Shown here one piece after another: positions 56,791 to 64,000 of a stretch of DNA of 64,000 nt; the first letter of the stretch is position 1, and each line of letters opens with the position of its first letter. The notes under the pieces were generated by a model, which was not told the origin of the DNA, did no database searches, and was given only the letters and a program-made list of their open reading frames with translations. A program made the position numbers and the translations under genes. The stretch comes from Streptomyces vilmorinianum (GTDB taxonomy: Bacteria > Actinomycetota > Actinomycetes > Streptomycetales > Streptomycetaceae). Location of the stretch: NCBI RefSeq assembly GCF_005517195.1, contig NZ_CP040244.1:2250001-2314000 (forward strand). The letters are read 5' to 3'.

Positions 56791-58329
56791 TCAGCGGCGC
56801 ACGGCGTCCAGCGCGTCGACCATTCCGGCCCCGTAGAAGCCGTTCTTGTTCACGCCACCCTCGCAGACCGCGTCGACGACACCGTCGCCGTTGATGTCGT
56901 ACGGGTTGGTGCAGGCGCGGTCGTCGGCCTGCGCGTAGAGCAGGGCCTTGAGCGCCGCCGGGCTCGCGTACGGGTGCGTCGACTTCAGCAGCGCGAGCAC
57001 ACCGGCGGCGTGCGGCGAGGCCATCGACGTACCGGCCTTGTAGTTGTAGCCGCCGTTGACCGTGGTCGACAGGATGCGGCCGTTGACCGCCGGAGCGTCC
57101 GGGGTCTGGTACTCGGTGCGGTCACCGCCGGGCGCGGCGATGTCGATGACACCGTCACCGTAGTTCGAGTACGAGGCCTTCAGGTCCTTGGCGCCCGTGG
57201 CGGAGACCGTGACCACGCCCGGCAGCATGGCCGGGTAGTCGAAGCACTCCTTCGGGTTGATGATCCGGGTGACCGGCTCGGTGTCGTTCGGGCTGGTGAC
57301 GTCCTCGATCTCGTCCGCCGCCAGGTCCATCCGCGAGTTGCCGGCCGCGGCGACGTTGACCGTGCCCTTGCGCTCGGCGTAGCGGGTGGCGCGGGTGACG
57401 GCCTCGATGAGGGCCTTCTGGTCCGCGTCGTTCTTGCACGCGAACAGCCACGGGTCGGTGTAGTAGCTGTTGTTCGTGATGTCGACGCCGTGCTCGGCCG
57501 CCCACACGAAGCCACAGACGACGGCCTCGGTGTAGAAGAAGCCGTCCGGGGTGGACACCTTGATGCCCGAGACCTTCACGCCCGGCGCGACACCGGTGAT
57601 GCCGACGCCGTTCTTGGCAGCGGCGATGGTGCCGGCGACGTGCGTGCCGTGGTCGCTCTCGCCCGGGTTCGGACGCCACGAGCCGGGGGTGGTGTCCGGC
57701 GCGCCGGTCACGCAGTTGGCCGAGGCCGCGGCGTCGAAGTTCGGCGCCAGGTCCGGGTGGGTGTCGTCGACGCCCGTGTCGATGACGCCGACCGTCACCT
57801 TGCTGCTGCCCAGCGTCTTCATGTGGGCCTTGTCCGCCTTGATGGCTGGCAGGTCCCACTGCAGGGGCTCCAACGGGTCCTGCCCGTCGGTGGCGCCGGC
57901 CGCGGCGGCCGTGGCCTCGGCCGCGGTGAGCGCCTGGCCGCCCTCGCCGACAGACGTGTCGGTCTGGACGGAGAGCGGGGCGGTGCGCGTCGAGCCGGCC
58001 GACACCACACCGCGGGCCTGACGGATCGTCTTCGCGAACTCGGGGTTCTGCGAGTGGACGACAATCACGCCGATCTGGTCATAGGAGATGACCACTGTGC
58101 CACCGGCCGCGGCTATCGCCTTCTTCACCGACGCGGCCGTCCAGCGGCCACCCTCGATGTTCACGACGTACGACAGCTTGGGGCCGTCCGTCGAGACGGC
58201 GGTCGTCGCCGGGGTGTCGCTCAGTTCCGCGGCGGATGCGCCGGTCGGAAGGAAGCCGAGCGAGGCCGTGAGCGCGAGACCGGCAGGCAGAGCAAGTACT
58301 CTGCCGCGTCTCGATCCCAGATGAGCCAT
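56791..58329 (-). CDS. Secreted S8 family serine peptidase (subtilase)
   Basis: 512 residues. Signal peptide (RRGR, hydrophobic core, cleavage near ASA at residue 33), an I9-like propeptide (about 50-110: KLSYVVNIEGGRWTAASVKK), then the subtilisin domain. The triad is Asp184 (GVIDTGVDDTH), His227 (SDHGTHVAG) and Ser435 (AGTSMASPHAAG), with oxyanion Asn331 (AAAGNSR). Near the C-terminus a Ca-loop-like NPYDINGDGVVDAVC between two cysteines is unusual. It corresponds to extracellular S. coelicolor proteases of this locus by context. Transcribed alone and followed by a terminator. Confidence 0.95.
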   Translation of the reverse strand: MAHLGSRRGRVLALPAGLALTASLGFLPTGASAAELSDTPATTAVSTDGPKLSYVVNIEGGRWTAASVKKAIAAAGGTVVISYDQIGVIVVHSQNPEFAKTIRQARGVVSAGSTRTAPLSVQTDTSVGEGGQALTAAEATAAAAGATDGQDPLEPLQWDLPAIKADKAHMKTLGSSKVTVGVIDTGVDDTHPDLAPNFDAAASANCVTGAPDTTPGSWRPNPGESDHGTHVAGTIAAAKNGVGITGVAPGVKVSGIKVSTPDGFFYTEAVVCGFVWAAEHGVDITNNSYYTDPWLFACKNDADQKALIEAVTRATRYAERKGTVNVAAAGNSRMDLAADEIEDVTSPNDTEPVTRIINPKECFDYPAMLPGVVTVSATGAKDLKASYSNYGDGVIDIAAPGGDRTEYQTPDAPAVNGRILSTTVNGGYNYKAGTSMASPHAAGVLALLKSTHPYASPAALKALLYAQADDRACTNPYDINGDGVVDAVCEGGVNKNGFYGAGMVDALDAVRR

Positions 58330-58563
58330 GGGTTCTCCACATCATCCGTATGTACTGCCCGCACACCGGTTGTGCGCGGGCAGGTGCATGACGAGTGAAG
58401 CTATCGCTGATCTTCCCGGCCGTTCAATGAGTTGAGAGGACGAGATGAGGATTCAGGGGAAGAAAATCGTCGGCGGTGAACCGCGTCGCCTCGCCCTCCG
58501 TGCCGTTGTGCAGGGGAGGAGCTCCTTCCGGAGCCCGTTTCCCCCACCCCCAGTGAGGCCCTT

Positions 58564-59013
58564 ATGTCCATGCCCACCGCACCCGCGCCCCGAGGAGAAT
58601 CCGTGGCCACCGAAGCACCGCCGCCGCCCCAGGGCGGCACGGACGTCCACATCGGCCCCGCCCAGCCCACGACCGAGGCGTTCGTCGAGGTGCAGGAGAG
58701 TGCGGAATTCGGCGAACTGCGCCGCACGTACCGCTCCTTCGCCTTCCCCCTGACGATCGCCTTCATCGCCTGGTACCTGCTGTACGTGCTGCTCTCCAAC
58801 TACGCGGGCGGCTTCATGGGGACCAGGCTCTTCGGCAACATCAACGTGGCGCTCGTCCTCGGCCTCGGCCAGTTCGCCACCACGTTCCTCATCGCCTGGC
58901 TCTACTCGCGGCACGCGGCCGACCGCCTCGACCCGAAGGCCGAGGCCATCAAGTCCCGTATGGACCGCACGGCAGGCACGGACCGCACGGAAGGCATGGA
59001 GGCCGACGCGTGA
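58564..59013 (+). CDS. DUF485 membrane protein
   Basis: 149 residues with two membrane helices (about 60-80 and 92-114). A YjcH-type partner of cation/acetate symporters. The core reads FVEVQESAEFGELRRTYRSF and then LTIAFIAWYLLYVLLSNYAG. The first 40 residues are Pro-rich and variable; a GTG at 58603 could be an alternative start, but GTGAGG sits 6 bp before the ATG at 58564. The stop overlaps the symporter start (GTGA). Confidence 0.92.
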   Translation: MSMPTAPAPRGESVATEAPPPPQGGTDVHIGPAQPTTEAFVEVQESAEFGELRRTYRSFAFPLTIAFIAWYLLYVLLSNYAGGFMGTRLFGNINVALVLGLGQFATTFLIAWLYSRHAADRLDPKAEAIKSRMDRTAGTDRTEGMEADA

Positions 59014-60635
59014 GCAGCACTCTTCTTCTCGCGGCGGGGAACGCGACCAGCGAGCACCGGCCGCTGATCATCGCCCTCTTCGGCGCCTTCGTCGTCGCCA
59101 CGCTCTTCATCACCGTCTGGGCCGGCCGCCAGACCAAGAGCGCCGCCGACTTCTACGCGGGCGGCCGCCAGTTCACCGGCTTCCAGAACGGCCTCGCGAT
59201 CTCCGGCGACTACATGTCCGCCGCGTCCTTCCTCGGTATCGCGGGCGCCATCGCGCTCTTCGGCTACGACGGCTTCCTGTACTCGATCGGCTTCCTCGTC
59301 GCCTGGCTGGTCGCCCTGCTCCTGGTCGCCGAACCGCTGCGCAACTCCGGCCGGTTCACCATGGGTGACGTCCTCGCGTACCGGATGCGCCAGCGCCCGG
59401 TCCGTACCGCCGCCGGCACCTCCACCATCGTCGTCTCGATCTTCTACCTGCTCGCCCAGATGGCCGGCGCAGGTGTGCTCGTCTCGCTGCTCCTCGGCAT
59501 CACCAGCGACGGCGGCAAGGTCGCCATCGTCGCCCTGGTCGGCGTGCTGATGATCGTGTACGTCACCATCGGCGGCATGAAGGGCACCACCTGGGTGCAG
59601 ATGGTCAAGGCCGTGCTGCTCATCGCGGGCACGCTCCTGATCACCTTCCTCATCCTGATGAAGTTCAACTTCAACCTCTCCGACCTGCTCGGCGCCGCCG
59701 CCACCAACAGCGGCAAGGGCCAGGCCTTCCTGGAGCCCGGCCTCAAGTACGGGGCCACCGGCATCTCGAAGCTGGACTTCATCTCGCTCGGCATCGCGCT
59801 CGTCCTCGGCACGGCCGGCCTGCCGCACATCCTGATCCGCTTCTACACGGTGCCGACCGCCAAGGCCGCCCGTAAGTCGGTCAACTGGGCCATCGGCATC
59901 ATCGGTGGCTTCTACCTGATGACGATCGTCCTCGGCTTCGGCGCCGCGGCCCTGCTGAAGAACAGCGACATCATCGCCTCGAACAAGGCGGGCAACACCG
60001 CCGCCCCGCTCGCGGCCCTGGAGATCGGCGGCGGCGCCGACTCCACCGGCGGCGCGATCCTGCTCGCGGTGATCTCCGCCGTCGCCTTCGCCACCATCCT
60101 CGCGGTGGTCGCCGGACTGACCCTGGCCTCGTCGTCCTCCTTCGCGCACGACATCTACGCCAACGTCATCAAGCGCGGGAAGGCCACGGAGAAGGAGGAG
60201 GTCCGCGCCGCCCGCTGGGCGACCGTCCTCATCGGTGTCGTCTCGATCGCGCTCGGCGCGCTCGCCCGCGACCTCAACGTCGCCGGCCTGGTCGCCCTCG
60301 CGTTCGCCGTGGCCGCCTCCGCCAACCTGCCGACGATCCTCTACAGCCTCTTCTGGAAGCGGTTCACCACCCAGGGCGCGCTGTGGTCGATCTACGGCGG
60401 CCTGATCTCCGCGGTCGTGCTCGTGCTGTTCTCGCCGGTGGTCTCCGGCAAGCCCACCTCGATGTTCAAGAGCGTGGACTTCTACTGGTTCCCGCTGGAG
60501 AACCCCGGCATCGTCTCGATCCCGCTGGGCTTCCTGCTCGGCTGGCTCGGCACGATCCTCTCCAAGGAGGAGCCGGACAAGGGCAAGTACGCGGAGCTCG
60601 AGGTCAAGTCCCTCACCGGTGTCGGAGCGCACTGA
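59010..60635 (+). CDS. Cation/acetate symporter (ActP-like, sodium:solute symporter family)
   Basis: 541 residues, about 13 membrane helices. A member of the SSS family closest to ActP, taking up acetate or other short carboxylates with a cation. The hallmark SAADFYAGGRQFTGFQNGLA start, SGDYMSAASFLGI, GTAGLPHILIRFYTVPTAKA and SSSSFAHDIYANVI are present. It follows DUF485 with a 4-bp overlap, the usual yjcH-actP arrangement, and ends with a strong terminator. Confidence 0.94.
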   Translation: MSSTLLLAAGNATSEHRPLIIALFGAFVVATLFITVWAGRQTKSAADFYAGGRQFTGFQNGLAISGDYMSAASFLGIAGAIALFGYDGFLYSIGFLVAWLVALLLVAEPLRNSGRFTMGDVLAYRMRQRPVRTAAGTSTIVVSIFYLLAQMAGAGVLVSLLLGITSDGGKVAIVALVGVLMIVYVTIGGMKGTTWVQMVKAVLLIAGTLLITFLILMKFNFNLSDLLGAAATNSGKGQAFLEPGLKYGATGISKLDFISLGIALVLGTAGLPHILIRFYTVPTAKAARKSVNWAIGIIGGFYLMTIVLGFGAAALLKNSDIIASNKAGNTAAPLAALEIGGGADSTGGAILLAVISAVAFATILAVVAGLTLASSSSFAHDIYANVIKRGKATEKEEVRAARWATVLIGVVSIALGALARDLNVAGLVALAFAVAASANLPTILYSLFWKRFTTQGALWSIYGGLISAVVLVLFSPVVSGKPTSMFKSVDFYWFPLENPGIVSIPLGFLLGWLGTILSKEEPDKGKYAELEVKSLTGVGAH

Positions 60636-60660
60636 ACCGCCCACCCTCCGCAACCACCGA

Positions 60661-60694
60661 GCGGCCGCGTCGTAGAGTCCTACGACGCGGCCGC
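60661..60694 (+). terminator. Strong hairpin terminator of the acetate symporter
   Basis: A perfect 15-bp stem, GCGGCCGCGTCGTAG (60661-60675) with CTACGACGCGGCCGC (60680-60694), loop AGTC, 25 bp after the stop. Confidence 0.85.
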
Positions 60695-60787
60695 GTCCGT
60701 CCTCGTTCCAATCGGCCCCTGCTGGTTGTCGGTGGTCTCGCGTAGGCTCGCTGTAGAAACCGCCGAACGACGGGGAGGGGGCCCACA

Positions 60788-61789
60788 GTGCTCATCGACA
60801 CCTACGGCCGTGTGGCCACTGACCTGCGTGTTTCGCTCACGGACCGGTGCAATCTGCGGTGTACGTACTGTATGCCGGAAGAGGGCCTGCAGTGGCTGGC
60901 CAAGCCCGACCTGCTGACCGACGACGAGATCGTCCGGCTGGTACGGATCGCCGTCACCGACCTCGGCGTCACCGAGGTCCGCTTCACCGGCGGCGAGCCC
61001 CTCCTGCGCCCCGGTCTGGTCGGCATCGTCGAGCGCTGCGCCGCCCTGGAGCCCCGCCCCAAGATGTCGCTGACCACCAACGGCATCGGACTCAAGCGCA
61101 CGGCCGCCGCGCTGAAGGCCGCCGGCCTGGACCGGGTCAACGTCTCCCTCGACACGCTGCGGCCCGAGGTCTTCAAGACCCTGACACGCCGCGACCGCCA
61201 CCACGACGTGCTCGACGGGATGGCCGCCGCCCGCGAGGCCGGCCTCACCCCCGTCAAAGTCAACGCGGTCCTGATGCCCGGGCTCAACGACGACGAGGCC
61301 CCGGACCTGCTGGCCTGGGCGGTGGAGAACGAGTACGAGCTCCGCTTCATCGAGCAGATGCCGCTCGACGCCCAGCACGGCTGGAAGCGCGAGGGCATGA
61401 TCACCGCAGGGGACATCCTGCAGTCGCTGCGCACCCGCTTCACCCTGACCGCCGAAGGCGCGGACGAGCGCGGCTCGGCGCCGGCCGAGCGCTGGGTCGT
61501 GGACGGCGGACCGCACACGGTCGGCGTCATCGCCTCCGTCACCCGCCCGTTCTGCCGGGCCTGCGACCGCACCCGGCTCACCGCCGACGGCCAGGTGCGC
61601 ACCTGCCTGTTCGCCACCGAGGAGACCGACCTGCGGGCGGCGCTGCGCGCGGCGGAGCCGAGCGACGCGTCCGATGCCGAGATCGCCCGGATCTGGAAGC
61701 TGGCGATGTGGGGCAAGAAGGCCGGTTCGGGTCTGGACGACCCGAGCTTCCTTCAGCCGGAGCGCCCGATGTCAGCGATCGGCGGCTGA
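60788..61789 (+). CDS. moaA: GTP 3',8-cyclase
   Basis: 333 residues. A radical SAM enzyme converting GTP to the 3',8-cyclo intermediate, the first step of molybdenum cofactor biosynthesis. The N-terminal cluster ligands are Cys21, Cys25 and Cys28 in TDRCNLRCTYC. TGGEPLLRPG binds SAM. The C-terminal second Fe-S cluster lies in PFCRACDRTRLTADGQVRTC. The chain ends in the MoaA Gly-Gly tail (SAIGG). GGGGAGGGGG precedes the GTG at 60788. It overlaps a convergent small gene by 18 bp. Confidence 0.97.
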   Translation: MLIDTYGRVATDLRVSLTDRCNLRCTYCMPEEGLQWLAKPDLLTDDEIVRLVRIAVTDLGVTEVRFTGGEPLLRPGLVGIVERCAALEPRPKMSLTTNGIGLKRTAAALKAAGLDRVNVSLDTLRPEVFKTLTRRDRHHDVLDGMAAAREAGLTPVKVNAVLMPGLNDDEAPDLLAWAVENEYELRFIEQMPLDAQHGWKREGMITAGDILQSLRTRFTLTAEGADERGSAPAERWVVDGGPHTVGVIASVTRPFCRACDRTRLTADGQVRTCLFATEETDLRAALRAAEPSDASDAEIARIWKLAMWGKKAGSGLDDPSFLQPERPMSAIGG

Positions 61790-62002
61790 GTCCCCGGCCG
61801 ACTCCCACTCCGCGAGCGGTACGACGTCCTTGAGGAAGCCCCGTACACCCAGGAACTGGGAGAGGTGCTCGCGGTGCTCCTCGCAGGCGAGCCAGGTCTT
61901 GCGGCGCTCGGGCGTGTGCAGCTTGGGGTTGTTCCAGGCCAGCACCCACACGGCGTCGGCGCGGCAGCCCTTGGCGGAACAGATCGGGGTCTCGTCACTC
62001 AC
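61772..62002 (-). CDS. Small conserved actinobacterial protein
   Basis: 76 residues, probably zinc-binding: CSAKGCRADAVWVLAWNNPK and WLACEEHREHLSQFL supply three Cys and His candidates, followed by VRGFLKDVVPLAEW. Similar short proteins are widely conserved in actinobacteria, and I know no function. I chose the GTG at 62002: GACAAT lies six bases before it, a leaderless arrangement. Its 3' end overlaps moaA. Confidence 0.82.
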   Translation of the reverse strand: MSDETPICSAKGCRADAVWVLAWNNPKLHTPERRKTWLACEEHREHLSQFLGVRGFLKDVVPLAEWESAGDSAADR

Positions 62003-62183
62003 CTGATCATTGTCCAGCAATGGCGATGCCGAGCAGCCACGGGGGGAGCTGCCCGGCATCGGTCCGTCGCTCCGACGGGGGATGCGGAGCGCGTAGGAAG
62101 TATGTCACGGGGAATGGGGTGCAGTGCACCGGAACTTCATGATTGATCTGAGCTTTTCTTGAGCTTATCGACCGCCACGGTGA

Positions 62184-62528
62184 TCAACTCTGACCGTACG
62201 AACGTTCCGTACGCGCCTCCGGCGTGGCGTCCCCGGCAGGGAGCTCCGGACGGGTCGGTGCCGGAACGAATGTGGAGGGGAGGGACGGCGCTTTCTCCCG
62301 GCCCGCGTTGGCGATGACCACGGCGATATAGGGGAGCAGTCCGCCGAGCACCAGAGCCACGATGGCCACATGCCGCTCGACGTTCCACAGGAGGACCGCG
62401 GCGATGACGGACAGCGTCCGCACCACCATCGAGATCACGTACCGCCGCTCCCGGCCGCGCACATCGTCGGACAGGCCCTGACGGGCCTCGGTGATTCGGA
62501 AAACCTCTGTCCCGCCATGCTTCCGCAT
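62184..62528 (-). CDS. DUF3099 membrane protein
   Basis: 114 residues with two membrane helices (about 33-49 and 53-73) after a conserved soluble start (FRITEARQGLSDDVRGRERR). The pattern is that of actinobacterial DUF3099 proteins, function unknown. The C-terminal tail is Pro/Thr-rich. The ATG at 62528 was chosen; codons upstream of it lack coding bias. It is divergent from the glsB-like gene. Confidence 0.88.
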   Translation of the reverse strand: MRKHGGTEVFRITEARQGLSDDVRGRERRYVISMVVRTLSVIAAVLLWNVERHVAIVALVLGGLLPYIAVVIANAGREKAPSLPSTFVPAPTRPELPAGDATPEARTERSYGQS

Positions 62529-62708
62529 CGCATTCCACCACCAGCGTCCACGCCGGACTCTCCCCGGTCCGGATCTCATTCCACGGTACGCCCGACATGT
62601 GAGAGCGACGAGACCGGGGCCCGTATGGCGCCGTCCGACATGCGCCGTATGGCGGATGAGCCGAGACTGGGCCCACATGCGCAGATTGCGCCGCATGAGG
62701 AGGCGACC

Positions 62709-62984
62709 ATGAGTTGGCTGTGGGCAATCATCGTGGGCTTTGTGCTCGGCCTGATCGCGAAAGCGATCATTCCGGGAAAACAACAGATCCCGCTGTGGCT
62801 GACGACCGTCTTCGGCATTATCGGCAGTGTTCTCGGTAATTCCGTCGCGTCCTGGATCGGGGTCGAGGACACCAGGGGTATCGACTGGACACGCCACCTG
62901 CTCCAGCTCATCGGCGCGGTCGCCGTGGTGGGCGTGGGCGACATGCTCTGGGCCTCGATCAGGGGCGGCAAGCAGCGTGCCTGA
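62709..62984 (+). CDS. GlsB/YeaQ/YmgE family stress response membrane protein
   Basis: 91 residues, three membrane helices. A transglycosylase-associated (YeaQ/YmgE) small membrane protein: WLWAIIVGFVLGLIAKAIIPG, then WLTTVFGIIGSVLGNSVASW, then LLQLIGAVAVVGVGDMLW. Associated with acid or envelope stress in other bacteria. GAGGAGG ribosome site before the ATG at 62709. A convergent terminator follows. Confidence 0.93.
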   Translation: MSWLWAIIVGFVLGLIAKAIIPGKQQIPLWLTTVFGIIGSVLGNSVASWIGVEDTRGIDWTRHLLQLIGAVAVVGVGDMLWASIRGGKQRA

Positions 62985-62988
62985 CGCC

Positions 62989-63014
62989 GCACGTATGACA
63001 TGCACGTATGACAT
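62989..63014. repeat. Tandem 13-bp duplication
   Basis: GCACGTATGACAT occurs twice in direct succession just after the GlsB-like stop codon and immediately before the terminator. Confidence 0.8.
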
Positions 63015-63064
63015 GGCGGAGGCCCGGTGCACGCTCCATGCGTGCACCGGGCCTCCGCCATGTC
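63010..63064. terminator. Bidirectional terminator between the GlsB-like gene and tyrS
   Basis: A perfect stem of about 25 bp (63010-63034 with 63040-63064), loop TCCAT. It ends 31 bp before the tyrS stop codon and serves both converging genes. Confidence 0.85.
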
Positions 63065-63095
63065 GGGCCCCGGGGGTCCGGGTCGGGCCGGAGGG

Positions 63096-64000
63096 TCAGC
63101 CCTCGGCGCCGACCTCGATCGCGGCCAGGTTCTTCTTGCCCCGGCGCAGCACCAGCCAGCGGCCGTGCAGCAGCTCGTCCGCCGACACCTCGGCGTCCTC
63201 GGCGGTGACCTTCACGTTGTTCACGTACGCCCCGCCCTCCTTCACCGTCCGGCGCGCCGCCGACTTGCTCGGAGCCAGACCGACCTCGGTGAACAGGTCC
63301 ACGACCTGCCCGAGCTCGGCCACGCGCGCGTGCGGCAGCTCGGAGAGCGCCGCCGCCAGGGTGGCCTCGTCCAGCTCGCCCAGGTCGCCCTGCCCGAACA
63401 GCGCCTTCGAGGCGTCGATGACGGCCTGGCACTGATCGGCGCCGTGCACCAGCGTCGTCAGCTCCTCGGCGAGCGCCCGCTGAGCCGTACGGGCCTGCGG
63501 CCGCTCGGCGGTGAGCTGCTCCAGCTCCTCCAGCTCCGCACGGGACCTGAAGGACAGGATCCGCATGTACGTGGAGATGTCACGGTCGTCCACGTTCAGC
63601 CAGAACTGGTAGAACGCGTACGGCGTCGTCATCTCCGGGTCCAGCCAGACGGCTCCGCCCTCGGTCTTGCCGAACTTGGTGCCGTCCGCCTTGACCATCA
63701 GCGGGGTCGCCAGCGCGTGGACCTGCGCCCCCGGCTCCAGCTTGTGGATCAGGTCGAGGCCCGCCACCAGGTTGCCCCACTGGTCCGAACCGCCCTGCTG
63801 CAGCGTGCAGCCGTAGCGCCGGTACAGCTCCAGGAAGTCCATGCCCTGCAGCAGCTGGTAGCTGAACTCGGTGTAGCTGATGCCCTGCTCGGACTCCAGG
63901 CGCCGGGCGACGGAGTCCTTGGTCAGCATCTTGTTGACCCGGAAGTGCTTGCCGATGTCCCGCAGGAACTCGATCGCGGACATGCCCGCGGTCCAGTCCA
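63096..64000 (-). CDS. tyrS: Tyrosine--tRNA ligase, 5' end beyond the window
   Basis: The C-terminal 300 residues of tyrosyl-tRNA synthetase; the gene continues past the right edge, so the HIGH motif is not seen. Visible are [19 protein letters not shown] (the usual Rossmann-domain exit), the tyrosine-binding [20 protein letters not shown] and [14 protein letters not shown], the KMSKS-equivalent loop [14 protein letters not shown], and a C-terminal S4 RNA-binding domain ([20 protein letters not shown]). Function is charging of tRNA-Tyr. Confidence 0.97.
   Translation of the reverse strand, partial: DWTAGMSAIEFLRDIGKHFRVNKMLTKDSVARRLESEQGISYTEFSYQLLQGMDFLELYRRYGCTLQQGGSDQWGNLVAGLDLIHKLEPGAQVHALATPLMVKADGTKFGKTEGGAVWLDPEMTTPYAFYQFWLNVDDRDISTYMRILSFRSRAELEELEQLTAERPQARTAQRALAEELTTLVHGADQCQAVIDASKALFGQGDLGELDEATLAAALSELPHARVAELGQVVDLFTEVGLAPSKSAARRTVKEGGAYVNNVKVTAEDAEVSADELLHGRWLVLRRGKKNLAAIEVGAEG

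Overview
The window is high-GC actinobacterial chromosome, almost certainly Streptomyces. Coding frames have near-saturated G/C third positions, GTG and TTG starts and ATGA/GTGA/TAATG overlaps are common, and the gene set (ectABCD, the cob cluster, an SCO1860-type sortase substrate, Pit transporter, the nucleoid protein Gbn, Asp23/AmaP genes, moaA, tyrS) follows what I recall of the S. coelicolor core around SCO1818-SCO1868. It looks like conserved chromosome arm-to-core sequence. I see no prophage, IS element, CRISPR array, rRNA or tRNA.

Layout. 1-4.2 kb: a GNAT enzyme, a DsbA-type oxidoreductase, a class V aminotransferase, and a MarR regulator divergent from an Old Yellow Enzyme with a clear operator. 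4.2-7.3 kb: the complete ectABCD operon for ectoine/hydroxyectoine (minus strand). 7.6-11.7 kb: a class V aminotransferase, a secreted FG-GAP protein and a leaderless amidohydrolase. 12.1-14.9 kb: an iron-box-controlled pair, a penicillin-acylase-type Ntn hydrolase and a siderophore-type N-acetyltransferase. 15.3-16.3 kb: a LAATG-anchored surface protein. 16.4-26.9 kb: cobalamin genes (cbiG_C-cobC fusion, cobL, cobB, cobO, chelatase, cobQ, cobD) with a cobalamin riboswitch ahead of cobD and a ZIP transporter embedded among them.

27-35 kb: Pit phosphate transporter behind a PHO box, an alpha/beta-hydrolase that has lost its nucleophile serine, a VOC protein, a YpfJ-type metallopeptidase and an ABC-F ATPase preceded by a tiny leader ORF. 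35-43 kb: gbn, an enoyl-CoA hydratase, the Asp23/AmaP envelope-stress cluster, an SDR, a GH15 enzyme and SURF1. 43-50.5 kb: an eight-cysteine small protein, a DEDDh exonuclease, and a TetR-controlled four-gene catabolic operon (acetoacetate-decarboxylase-like, SDR, two amidohydrolases), then a VIT1/CCC1-type transporter.

50.5-64 kb: a 1029-residue NACHT protein with C-terminal leucine-rich repeats (a bacterial NLR), divergent from a sterol-desaturase-fold hydroxylase plus lysoplasmalogenase; then a CoA-transferase, a secreted subtilase, a DUF485/acetate-symporter pair, moaA, three small genes and the 3' part of tyrS, which runs off the right edge.

The most interesting items are the iron-box acylase/acetyltransferase pair, the NLR, repeat elements carried as in-frame insertions inside cob genes, GATC sites clustered in front of gbn, and short tandem repeats whose unit contains the stop codon at several gene ends.
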